Shown in pieces: positions 35,312 through 45,089 of a stretch of 64,000 nt of DNA. Location: assembly GCA_028015205.1 (NCBI GenBank), contig CM051516.1, forward strand, positions 37,648,230 through 37,712,229, read 5' to 3'. The notes under the pieces were generated by a model. That model was not told the origin of the DNA. It searched no databases and saw nothing but the letters and a program-made list of their open reading frames with translations. The translations under genes and the position numbers were made by a program. How positions within the stretch are numbered: the first letter of the stretch is position 1; each line of letters begins with the position of its first letter. Source of the DNA: Mytilisepta virgata. Its lineage: Eukaryota > Mollusca > Bivalvia > Mytilida > Mytilidae.

Positions 35312-36565
35312 TTAAAATATTGAAATGAGTTGTGATGGATCGAGTTGTAAATTAAAATCAATTATGAAATCAAGCTGATAGTATCAAAAGATCAGTTGCT
35401 AGTATTGAGGTACTATGGGATGCCAAATCTATAGAAATGTAAAATAATATTAAGCAATTCCAATCAATTAAAGAAATGATTTATCTTCCGATCTGGACCT
35501 CTCTTTAAATAAATTAAACCTATATTGATAATATACTATTTATTCATTGCTTTACAAGGCTTCACAGTTTATCACAATAATCTTTTTAAATACGAAGTCC
35601 TCAAATTATCCAAATACAACACAGCACACTGATTATTCCTTTGGAAGAGTCATGATTTGCTTACTTTATGTCTGTGTGTTTTTATTTTTGCCCTTGGTCA
35701 TAAATATAGCGACTGGTTTGGATCCAAAAAAAACTAGTGTAACCACAACGCATATTATTTGCGCCTTTCCATTGTCAGGAATATCGTTGGTCCGAGATTC
35801 CTCTGATGTCAAATAGCCTTTGTAGGCTAAGTCTGTTGAACGTCGGACTTGGAGCGAATTTCAATAAAAAACTGGGACATTTACCGATTTTAATAGTGTA
35901 TTACGACTGACAGGTTTAATTACAACCAAGAAAACAGCATTTTTAGAATTGGCCAAGTCCGTAGAACGTCGGACCTTGGGCGAATTTCATATAAAAAACT
36001 GGTAAATTTACACATCTATAATACTAAATTTACGAATTAGCCGAATAGGCGGCAAAACGCGTGGTTCAAAATAAACGATGTATGGTTCAGATTATAAAGG
36101 TTATTATCGGATTTGACAATCCGCATTTATAAATTTAAACTGCAGTTTTGTTTATGTGCAAATGGACTTTGTATGCACTTTTCGGACATGAATTCTCCCA
36201 ACATATCCCTTAGAAGGTTCTCGAATGCATCATTTTAACACATTGATTTAAATAAACAAGTATGCACATAATTTAAATGTATTTCTGTTTGAAATTACAG
36301 AAGAAGAATAAAACAAATTAAAAACATTCTCCTTCGAGTGGGATGTTTCCGCTTCATGTATTCAGGATTGTTTTTCTGCAATAACGCAATTTCTCCTAAC
36401 TGTAAAGGTTATGAACTTTGAAGATTATGAAGAAATAAGGTAAAGTTCAGAGGAATTCATAACTTAGTTGTTTTTTTGGATTGCACGGATGTTTACCTTG
36501 CACAAAGTGATAAAACCAACCATTATCTATTTTTACGTTTATTTTTCATGTGACCTATCTAAATA
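35312..36565. other. SDR1 downstream flank, duplicated region
   Basis: Diverged match to 54843-55500 behind SDR2 (aaatgagttgtga; tccgtagaacgtcgg versus tccgaaacctccgg; catataaaaaactg). The unit with gtcggac and ttggagcgaatttc recurs two or three times in this copy. No supportable gene. Confidence 0.45.
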
Positions 36566-36592
36566 TACTCTCTCAAAAAAGAAACGCAACAT
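36566..36592 (+). repeat. Left TIR of the Tc1-like element
   Basis: 27 bp identical to the complement of the right end; TA at 36564-36565. Confidence 0.9.
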
Positions 36593-36894
36593 CAGATTAT
36601 CTTTTTGAAATATTATTTTTCCGGACAAATAACCAATAAATATCAAAATATATGTACACATGATCATAATTACACCTTCATAAAAAGTTTCCAGGTACAA
36701 TCATTTAAATTCATCCACCCGTAAACGACTTTGGTCGCAATCTGGGACACCCTACGATTTACGCATTGCCAAAAACTGGGTCGACTTTGACGTGCAAATC
36801 ATGGGTTATTTTTTAGCTCAGTCAGTCGGTATAAAAACCCGGTATTTCTTTTCATGAATGCATTCGTAAAATAAAATTCTGATGAGGTGACGCT

Positions 36895-37902
36895 ATGCCA
36901 AGGTTAGACGCTGCTACCCGGAATATCGCTATCGGACGACTAGAGGCCGGAGAATCACAGAATGCTGTTGCTGTAACGTACAATGTTCATCGTAGCACAA
37001 TTTCACGCCTTTGGGGACGCTACCTGCAGCTTGGTACTACGACAGATCGGCCACGTTCAGGGCGCCCGCGTGTTACAACCAGGACGCAAGATCGTTACAT
37101 CAGACTTTTCCATCTGCGGAATAGGACTATTGCTGCAACAGAAACAGCTGTAAACGTCCCTGGGTTGCGCCGTATATCAGCACAGACAGTACGCAATCGG
37201 TTACGTTCTCATGGATTGAGGGCAAGAAGACCTTACTTTGGAGCAACACTGAGACGCCAACACCGCCGAGCGAGGGTTAGATGGTGTACTACAGTTCGTG
37301 CATGGAATTTACAGAACTGGAGAAGAGTATGGTTCAGCGATGAGTCACGTTTTCAACTGGAAAAGCGAGATGGTCGCATACGTGTGTATAGGCGCCGAAA
37401 CGAACGTTTTGCGCAAAACTGTGTTGTGGAGAGAGACAATTTTGGCGGAGGCAGTGTTATGATGTGGGCCGCTATTTCTTATGCCAGAAACACACAGCTG
37501 ATACATATCCAAGGCAATCTGAACGCTGTTAGGTATAGAGACGAAATTTTACGACCTCATTTATTGCCCGTAATTGACATTCGGAGAGAAATTTTTCAGC
37601 ACGACAATGCCCGACCACATACAGCACGTGTAACAGTAGACTTTTTAGAACAACAGAATGTCAGTGTGATCCGTTGGCCGTCACGATCACCCGATCTTAA
37701 TCCAATTGAACATTTGTGGGATGAAGTGGATCGGCGCGTGCGCCAACGACAACCACCACCGCAAAATCTGCAACAATTACAGCAGGCACTTCAGTTTGAG
37801 TGGCAAAGGATACCGCGTGTTCGAACTCAGCGTTTAATTCAATCTATGCCAAGAAGAGTCGGGGCTGTGTTACAAGCAAATGGTGGACATACCAGATATT
37901 GA
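36895..37902 (+). CDS. Tc1-family DD34E transposase, 335 aa
   Basis: Cut-and-paste transposase. The N-terminal half has a paired helix-turn-helix region (SQNAVAVTYNVHRSTISRLW and a GRPRV hook). The catalytic triad is visible: Asp in VWFSDESRFQ, Asp in FQHDNARPHTA, Glu in DLNPIEHLWDE, with 34 residues between the last two. Length is usual for Tc1 (about 340). Start: first ATG in frame with the N-terminal motif, inside complete TIRs. No stops or frameshifts, so the protein may be functional. Confidence 0.93.
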   Translation: MPRLDAATRNIAIGRLEAGESQNAVAVTYNVHRSTISRLWGRYLQLGTTTDRPRSGRPRVTTRTQDRYIRLFHLRNRTIAATETAVNVPGLRRISAQTVRNRLRSHGLRARRPYFGATLRRQHRRARVRWCTTVRAWNLQNWRRVWFSDESRFQLEKRDGRIRVYRRRNERFAQNCVVERDNFGGGSVMMWAAISYARNTQLIHIQGNLNAVRYRDEILRPHLLPVIDIRREIFQHDNARPHTARVTVDFLEQQNVSVIRWPSRSPDLNPIEHLWDEVDRRVRQRQPPPQNLQQLQQALQFEWQRIPRVRTQRLIQSMPRRVGAVLQANGGHTRY

Positions 37903-38061
37903 CAATTTATGAGTGATTTATTGACAATATGTGACAAACTGTGATATTCCAAGGTAAAAGAACTCATGAACAAGAAGTGTGCCAATTTTTGCATTCCTGT
38001 GTAAATTATTTATATCATAAATTATGAAAATAATATATGAAGTAAATTTCCTATTTTCTGT

Positions 38062-38088
38062 ATGTTGCGTTTCTTTTTTGAGAGAGTA
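38062..38088 (-). repeat. Right TIR of the Tc1-like element
   Basis: Complement of the left 27 bp; TA at 38089-38090. Confidence 0.9.
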
Positions 38089-38090
38089 TA

Positions 38091-40160
38091 TATCTCTACT
38101 ATACAATTCCCTGTAAACCCTAGATAAAAATATTTTTAACAAATGGTCATCTTTATCATTAATGACGAAATATATCTCGGACATCTTTGATAAATATAAA
38201 CGTGGACAGCACACACAGCCACACACTAAAAATGTAATATTTTAAGCCTCCCTTGCCCTGCCCATGATGAAAATGGAACAATTGGAACAATTATTTTCCA
38301 AAAATATGCTCTACCTAACTGACGGCATCTTTTGAACAATTCATCCGTCACTAAGGAAATGTTTACATCTACAATTTCATTTTCATATTTATTCTGAAGG
38401 AAAAGGGTAATGCATTATGAAATGTGTATTTAATGACAACTTTTCATCAAGTTCCAGTTCAGAATTAATTGTAACAATAAAAATATTGACAAATTTATGT
38501 GGTTGTGTTTTCGTCATAGATTTTGACTTTGATGGAACCTTAAGGTCCATTTTTGGTAATTCTACTTCATCAGTGGATACATCTTCGGTAGTAACGAAAA
38601 GCCATATGACAATTGGGTCACGTTGACCTACATTTCACGCTTCATTGACTTTGGTTAATTTTTTCATTAACATCCATTTCTGGAATACTACAGCATATAT
38701 AGACATGAAACTATCAGTTGATACGCCCTACTTGAGAAGAAAGTTTATGGAAAGCCTGCCACAACATCCATATTGAGTTCCTGTTCCATGAATGACATGG
38801 CCGCAGCAACTTTTTAGAGTCAATATGGCCACCACAAAACAAAAAAAAATGCTTATTTTCCCGCGCTCGCGCGGGTTCAATGTCTAGTTCTGTTTAAATT
38901 TGGGACTTATCAGTGTATTACGACCTACAGGTTTATTTAAAACCAAGAAAGCCTTATATACTTCATTTCTCTAACCATGTACCCCTTCAAAAACTATAAT
39001 TATAGTTTTATAAAATACCCCCTTTATTATTAAGAAAATAACAATGATACAATTTGTGTATTATTTTGTATTTTGCCAGCGCAGAAATGAAAATCCCATG
39101 TCGAGGAGCAATTATTTGGAAATTATTATTGAAATGGCCAAACAAGCGAAACACATAATGTTTTCTCGGAAAAAAATTAATCTAAAATTCCAAATATATT
39201 GGCAAATCTCGTTCGAAAATGTTCCAGTTTTATATATGGAATGAGCTTTGACTTACCACAGTGTAAATTAAATTTGTTTAGTTTTTCAACCTTATTTGAT
39301 GATGGGATATAGTGCTGTTTCCACTATTCATTTACTTGGCAACATTTAGGGGGTTTTTCCCACTCGCTGACGATCATATGGTGATCAACTTGTCTTGAAA
39401 TTGTATAAAATATCAGTTCTTTCTCAATTTCTTGATAAATATTCATCAGATTATGACCAGTAATAAAAAGGCATTTGGAGTTTGAACGTAGAGTTGACAA
39501 CATAATAAATCTAATTCACCATAATTTATGTTTTTTCGAAGTGCTACTCAAAGCCAAATAGACGAAATTTAAAAAAAAAAATTGATAGTAAAGAGTGCAC
39601 TAATGTATTACAAACCTGCATTAGGTTACACTCCACTAATTATCTTAGTTTCAGAGAAATGCACCCCCAGAATTTTCTTAATTATTAGAGTTGGTAAAGT
39701 TTGACTACAAGATAGATAAATAATAAATGTCTTAATCTCAAAATTGTAATATTGACTGAAAGAGGATAGGTTTTAGTTTAAAAAGATACGAAAACATTAG
39801 CTGATTTTGCTTCTGACAAGTAATGGGAGGTCATAAACTGGGACGTGTGAATTGACATGTGGTGTGTAAAACTTTGACAGTGATAATCGGCACCTGCACT
39901 GGTAAGTTAAATTGCGAAAAAAAGAGCCGGAAAGGTAACCCTTTTTTTCCAACATATGTAATGGAATTTTATGCAGAATCGGAAAAATTAAGTCTCAATT
40001 GGATTGAAACGCTGCATCAGACCTCAATTTTAAGCCGAAGTGGAGTGAAATTTAACATTTTTAAAGCTTTTTTTATGAAAATTTTTGAAATGTTGCTATG
40101 CCAACTAGGTTTCCATGGATATTTTTTATTTATTTTATCATGATTGAAACAATGCTAACA
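38091..40160. other. Downstream flank of SDR1 block, no gene
   Basis: 38890-39250 matches 55330-55640 behind SDR2 (aactataattatagttttat; aaatatattg, gttcgaaaat), marking the end of the duplicated block. The ORF near 39859-40143 has no recognisable domain. Confidence 0.45.
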
Positions 40161-40163
40161 TAA

Positions 40164-40399
40164 GGGACGAGATCAAAAGTTCAATGTCGGATAAAAAACT
40201 TAATTCACATAGTTTTTTCTCTGACCCCCCACCCCCCTCTTAACTTAATTTGGGAAAAATTGATTGACCAATATAGGCGTATACAAAAATCGATGTCGGA
40301 TAACAAAACTTCCAGTGATTTTTACCCCCCCCCCCCCCCCCACCCCCAAACTATTTGAATTAAGTTTTTTATCCGACATTGAACTTTTGATCTCGTCCC
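40164..40399. mobile_element. MITE with PIF/Harbinger-like ends
   Basis: 236 bp; inverted ends start GGGACGAGATCAAAAGTTCA and match for about 50 bp with one mismatch; flanked by TAA on both sides (40161-40163, 40400-40402). A 3-bp TWA duplication and GGG start fit PIF/Harbinger. The interior has a poly-C run and no ORF. Confidence 0.75.
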
Positions 40400-40424
40400 T
40401 AATGGCCTTTTAGAATATATATAT

Positions 40425-40438
40425 ATATATGTATATGG
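40425..40438. repeat. (AT)n microsatellite
   Basis: Short atatatatatatat run beside the MITE. Confidence 0.6.
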
Positions 40439-40719
40439 GTATTATTTACTCTAAAGATGGCACAAGACCATGACATTTGTTAGCTCACTTCACATAGAAA
40501 ATGGTACTATTAATTTGTGGAGTGCAACCTTATCCGTCATCTCAGAACAAAGACGGGAATTATTAAAAAACAATGTGTCGTGCGAGGGCCTAAGTACTTA
40601 TTATAACCAATATTTATACGCTTGTTACAAAAAATCGTACGTATAAGTACATGTATAGTATGAATGAAACGAAACCTGTGAGAAATACCATGCGTAGTTA
40701 TGAAAAAGGTTCAGCAAAG

Positions 40720-41650
40720 TAAGATTTACAAATAAGTCAACATGACCAAAATAATCAATTGACCCCTTATAGGAGTTTTCTCCCTTGAAACATTATTTAC
40801 ACGTAAACAGTAATTCTTAGTAAAATTAATGGTCTGATATATTGTCACAGATGTTTAGAGCATAACTTGAAATGAATTAAATGGTACCTGTACAAGTAAA
40901 TTGGAGGGTCAAGGGTCATGGTCATTGAAAAAGTGCATAATAACCGATGAAAAAGTCCCTGGCAATCATATATATTAGGGTTAAGGACCCCATAAATTAC
41001 ATGTTCAAGTCAAAAAGAAAGGTCAGGGTCATTGAAAAATTTCATATATATTTAGATTCAGGACCATAGCTGTACAAGACAATATGAAGGCTCAAGGGTC
41101 AAGGTCATTAAAAATATCCATAGCAACCGATGGAAAAGTCCCTAGCAACCAGATATATTTGGGTTCAGGATCCTACAATTTACCTGTTCAAGTCAAAATG
41201 GAAGGTTAAGAAACAATGCCATTGAAAAAGTCCATAGCAACTGATAAATAAATCCCTAGCAACCATATATATTTGGGTTCAGGATTCTATATTTTAGCTG
41301 TTAGGCAATATTAAGGCGAAAAATGAAACGATATACATTAAATAGAAAAAATAATCATTGATGCAAGATCTACACAAAAATAACAGGTGAGCGATTCAGG
41401 CTCTTGGGAGCCTCTTATTCAGTATATAGACATTATTTCGCAAGAACTAAAAAATATGAGTCGTCGCTCATTTTTTTCTCAACGGAAACTTTTAATGGTG
41501 GTGCATATTTTCGTAACAAAAATAATAAGTGTGGTTTCTATTGGCCTATACTTGTTTCAGAAGCAAAGTTTACGACGACGACGGACGACTCACCCCAAGT
41601 AATGGCAAAAGCTCACGTGACCCTGTAGGTCAGGTGAGCAAAAAAAAAAA
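40720..41650 (-). mobile_element. Dispersed repeat R4, diverged copy
   Basis: Interior units of about 110 bp repeat gtcattgaaaaagtccatag, gcaaccgatg, tccctagcaaccatatatat. The end reads gacgacgacggacgactcac...caaaagctcacgtg...caggtgagc, the complement of the R4 start. Confidence 0.6.
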
Positions 41651-42299
41651 GGAAGACGAGTTCATGTCACATTCATAAACGCAAAATTATTCTATTATTC
41701 ACATTTTAACTTTGAAATAATCCTGAAGTTGGTTTTACATCCATCAGTAATGCTTTGAAGGTACATTGTCCCGGTTGGACAATTTCCGGGTGCATAAATA
41801 GTGTATTGAATGACATATATATCTGCCAGATGTTGATCTCACAGCTGATAAAAATTTAATTTTGTAAATGAATTCATAGTATATTATATTATTAAATATT
41901 GAAAATATATTTTATAATAAAAGTTGTTTAATTTTAACTTTGGATTTTTCTAAATTTTGTTGTATTATAATTGTCACGGAGATAACAATTCATAGCAAAT
42001 CAATTACACTACAATCACTGTCCAGCACTAAGTACATACACTACAATAATTGTCCAGCATTAAATTTTATTATGCACAAAAATCCATGTTTGATTATTTG
42101 CATCAATATCGTCAAAGAAATTACTCTTAATTTATTAAACTATGATAAAAATCGGAAGATAATATATATTGTCTTTAATAACAATTAATAAAACAATACA
42201 TTTAAAAATACACATTAAATAGTTTTTAAAATATTTTATGTTGGAAGAAATATATACAATTATAAAACAATATCTTTATAAAAAAAAAAATCTGTGTAT
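41651..42299. other. AT-rich spacer
   Basis: No gene seen; short ORFs are AT-driven. Confidence 0.35.
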
Positions 42300-42418
42300 A
42301 GGGTAAGGGGCAGTTATCCATTGGGACAGCTGTCCATGGAGGGGGAGGGGGTAGTTGTCCTAGGGGTCAATTTTCCAGGAGGCAGTTGTCCGGGGGAAAT
42401 TGTCCTGCTTCTCCCAAA
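42300..42418. repeat. Cluster of GTTGTCC/GCTGTCC motifs
   Basis: Purine-rich stretch with five or six spaced copies (acagctgtcc, gtagttgtcc, gcagttgtcc, aattgtcc) separated by G-runs. A smaller relative is at 41765-41790. Confidence 0.5.
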
Positions 42419-42434
42419 AACATGGATTTACAGC

Positions 42435-42522
42435 ACAGGCACTTGTTTCTGTTAAAACAAATACCATATATCCTTATAATAACAGGATATATGGTATGTT
42501 TTTAACAGAAACAAGTGCCTGT
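42435..42522. repeat. Hairpin with arms of about 38 nt
   Basis: acaggcacttgtttctgtta...accatatatcc is followed by ggatatatggt...taacagaaacaagtgcctgt; a short AT loop separates them. Confidence 0.8.
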
Positions 42523-42737
42523 AATCTGGACTTTAGAGAACTGATAACTTGTTTCAGTAAACTGGATGATATGTTGAACAGTGTACTGACATTTGAACAC
42601 TAAATCTAGAAGACGGTATAATAAAAAATATACATTTACTGTCAATCGGTGAAAGCTACATGTATTAGTGAAAACTACTTGGGTACAAAATTGCTATACC
42701 CACCATTCTCAGTTATATTTCAAATGTATTTAATTAT

Positions 42738-42880
42738 GACTCTTTCAAACGCCGCGTTTTGTCCAAGAATAGCTACTTTTGTATCTCCAAAAGAAGACTT
42801 TTGCCTCTTAACGTACGGTTTTAGTGAAGATCCACCTCCTAATATTATGACGGGTCACCAAAATCCCCGACTGCAGTCAT
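42738..42880 (-). pseudogene. Dead duplicate of Ras-like GTPase exon 1
   Basis: Closely matches 17547-17685 from the start codon (MTAVG, then GDPS) through KSSFGDTK and A-I-L-G-Q. A stop (TCATAATATTAG region) and frameshift hit the Gly-rich stretch, the P-loop VGKS is lost (GCGTTTGAAAGA), and the donor GGTAAGT has become CATAATT. Flanking intron and promoter sequence is also conserved. It is an orphan exon left by the block duplication; exons 2-5 were not copied. Confidence 0.88.
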
Positions 42881-42884
42881 AACG

Positions 42885-43095
42885 TAACATAGAGGGGGAG
42901 TTTTACATCATATCTGTGCGGAGAGATATAGAACGTAGCAATTATCTCATTTATTTATAGTTCCGTAGATCCATATCTGTCGACTACTTAAATTGTAACT
43001 CGTTATCGTTTTCAGATCCAATTAATTAATTCCTGGGATACTGATGGAATATGGGTTTATAAAATTTCTAGTTATTATTTTGACTTATCAATATT
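42885..43095 (-). other. Relic promoter of the duplicated Ras-like exon
   Basis: Aligns with 17690-17930 (tatctgtgcggagagat, gcaattatctcatttattta, ccaattaattaattcc, gatactgat). Presumably non-functional or usable only for transcription initiation. Confidence 0.55.
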
Positions 43096-43124
43096 AAAAT
43101 CCCATACAGTATGTACATACATAT

Positions 43125-43315
43125 TGTACTGTCCTTAGATGGATTTGGCTTTATCCCCTTTTGATCATTTTTGACATTTTTTAATTTGATCTTCAAATGT
43201 ATGGATTATTGTTTTGGTTTTCATGATTTAAGGCGTTGAGAAGAACTGATAAATGGTAAATCGATGAAATATACACATCTTGTGCAACAAAATTGGCATC
43301 AAAGAATTTTTCCTC
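43125..43315. mobile_element. Dispersed repeat R1
   Basis: Shares gtccttagatggatttggct, aaggcgttgaga and acacatcttgtgcaacaaaa with the other copies. Confidence 0.5.
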
Positions 43316-43514
43316 ACATAAAGATGAACCCCCAAATGTATTTTATCATGCACAGAATTATTCATTTATATTTAGTAATTTTCTGTTCAATATAAAATAA
43401 ACGTATAATTATGTGTTCAACTTTCTGATATCCTTTTTGTGTAAAAAAATCAGCAGATATCATGATTTTAACACTTTCTCAATTATACACATTTAATTCT
43501 GAGTTGATAATCTT

Positions 43515-43720
43515 GTATGTACATATTGTACAAAAGGAGATACTCCTTAGTTTTAAAAAAATCAACATTTTTGTAACAGTAAATTTATAATTTTGGGCTG
43601 GTTAATAAATAGCAACTGAGTTGGAAACCCTTGGGGACATGGAATCCACGAGCAGCCGTATAGACTCAGTGGTAATAATAAATTCTTTGAAACCAGTTTT
43701 GATACACAAGATGGGTTAGC
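43515..43720. mobile_element. Dispersed repeat R1
   Basis: Shares ggagatactccttagtttta, caacatttttgtaacagta, ggggacatggaatccacgag and gtggtaataataaattcttt. Confidence 0.5.
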
Positions 43721-43825
43721 CTTTCTCTTCTTGCCGACTTCAAGATGCATGAAGAACCCTGTACTTTAAATGTACAGTGTATTTCAGTATTGTAGTTAGT
43801 TATACCGCTTCCGACTTGTAGTCTC

Positions 43826-44190
43826 GGGGGGGGGGGGGGGGGGGGGTGGTAAGTTGACCATTTTATGGTGGGGGTGCATCGATTGACTACCCGACATTAT
43901 CCACGTTATACCGAATTTGTGACCCGAAAATATCTAAGAAAGCTAAAATTACATACCCGAAATTATCCAAAATTAATAAAAGGCAGTTATCATGATGAGA
44001 CATATTTATACATTTAACATTTATATATATTGAAACATTTTTTTATGATATAAAAAATGGATAGACCTGAATTCTGACCGGAATTCTCCAGAGTGTCGAA
44101 AAATCCTGATCCGAAATTTCCGTTGGCTTTGTAAAACCTTAACCCGAATGTGCCGTATCTAAATATCATTGAGTTACCCCCCCCCCCTTT
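43826..44190. mobile_element. Insertion bounded by a G run and a C run
   Basis: Starts with 21 G (43826-43846) and ends with a C run (44178-44187). Flanks on both sides (gttagttatacc...; ttagtttctcattt...) align with a continuous sequence upstream of SDR1 near 19350-19420, which lacks the insert. The interior repeats acccgaaa/acccgaca and tatctaa. No ORF of note. Confidence 0.5.
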
Positions 44191-44363
44191 CCGAGCCATT
44201 AGTTTCTCACGGGGTTTCTCATTTATACCGCTTTATCAAACTAGTTATTATGAGGCCAAATAAAAATAAACAATGGGTATGTGTTTATCCCGACTCTGTT
44301 AAAAATAATGTCTGACGCCTCGCCCGATATGAAATTTTTTCAGGCACTCCATATATTCCCGTA

Positions 44364-44386
44364 CCCCCCCCCCCCCCCCCCCCCCC
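44364..44386. repeat. Poly-C tract, 23 C
   Basis: Uninterrupted C run; G-quadruplex potential on the other strand; length may be unreliable in assembly. Confidence 0.8.
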
Positions 44387-44599
44387 ACCTTTGTAAAGCA
44401 ATGTGAAACTAATAGTAGCATCTCCCCAACTATATTACAGTGTGCATATATATGGATTCGCTAATTTTTAATATCCATTCTAAAGTTAACCACGCTAAAG
44501 TAAAATTGATTTTGTTTGTACAAGCTCCCGTGGGGACATGGTGAAAAAAAAATTAGCAATATAAAACTTGGCAACCAGCCTACCCTAATCTTTAAAGAC

Positions 44600-45043
44600 A
44601 TAATTTTTTTATTTGGCCGTAGGAACATAAAATATCAAAAGTAAAACTATAATAATAAGTCGGTGAGATCGGTTCTGAAAACTACAATGATACATGGTAA
44701 GTAGGAAGACTGGAATTACTCGAAACGAATGGGAAACAAAGTTAAACAAAACTGTAGCTAAAACTCTCCTTAAGAAATTCTGGATTAAAAATAAAACTGC
44801 ATGTAGCTAAAACTCAATTTTGGATTACAGTCGGTGTGAATAAAAATTCTTAAGCGATAACTTATAAATGTTAAAATACATATTTAATAGATAAAGTTTT
44901 GCTAGGATGAAAAATATCAATATTCATGATAACCTAATTAAATAAATTATTGACATAATTTTATTTGTAATCTTTCATATTTTACGTGAACAGTTGTGAT
45001 ATACATAGAGTCCATACTTGAACTTCCGATTTAGAATTTCGAA
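44600..45043 (+). promoter_or_regulatory. SDR2 upstream region, conserved with SDR1
   Basis: 44600-44870 aligns with 21660-21900 and 44878-45043 with 24560-24713, in the same order but without the repeats that separate them upstream of SDR1. The conserved proximal part is the best promoter candidate. Confidence 0.45.
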
Positions 45044-45089
45044 ATGACCGCCCTCTGTCGTCTGGATGGGAAAATTGCGCTTATTACAG
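45044..45089 (+). CDS. SDR2 exon 1
   Basis: ATG in gaaATGACC; encodes [15 protein letters not shown] and one base of Gly16; donor GTAATG. Confidence 0.92.

Larger units (their letters stand above)
36566..38088 (+). mobile_element. Tc1-like transposon, apparently complete
   Basis: Perfect inverted ends of 27 bp starting TACTCTCTCAAAAAAGAAAC, flanked by TA on both sides. 1523 bp with an uninterrupted transposase of 335 codons. Perfect TIRs and an open frame suggest recent insertion. No counterpart in the SDR2 downstream flank, so it arrived after the block duplication or was lost there. Confidence 0.92.

Noticed and set aside
39859..40143. 94-codon plus ORF
   Set aside because: No recognisable domain or splice context; not conserved behind SDR2.
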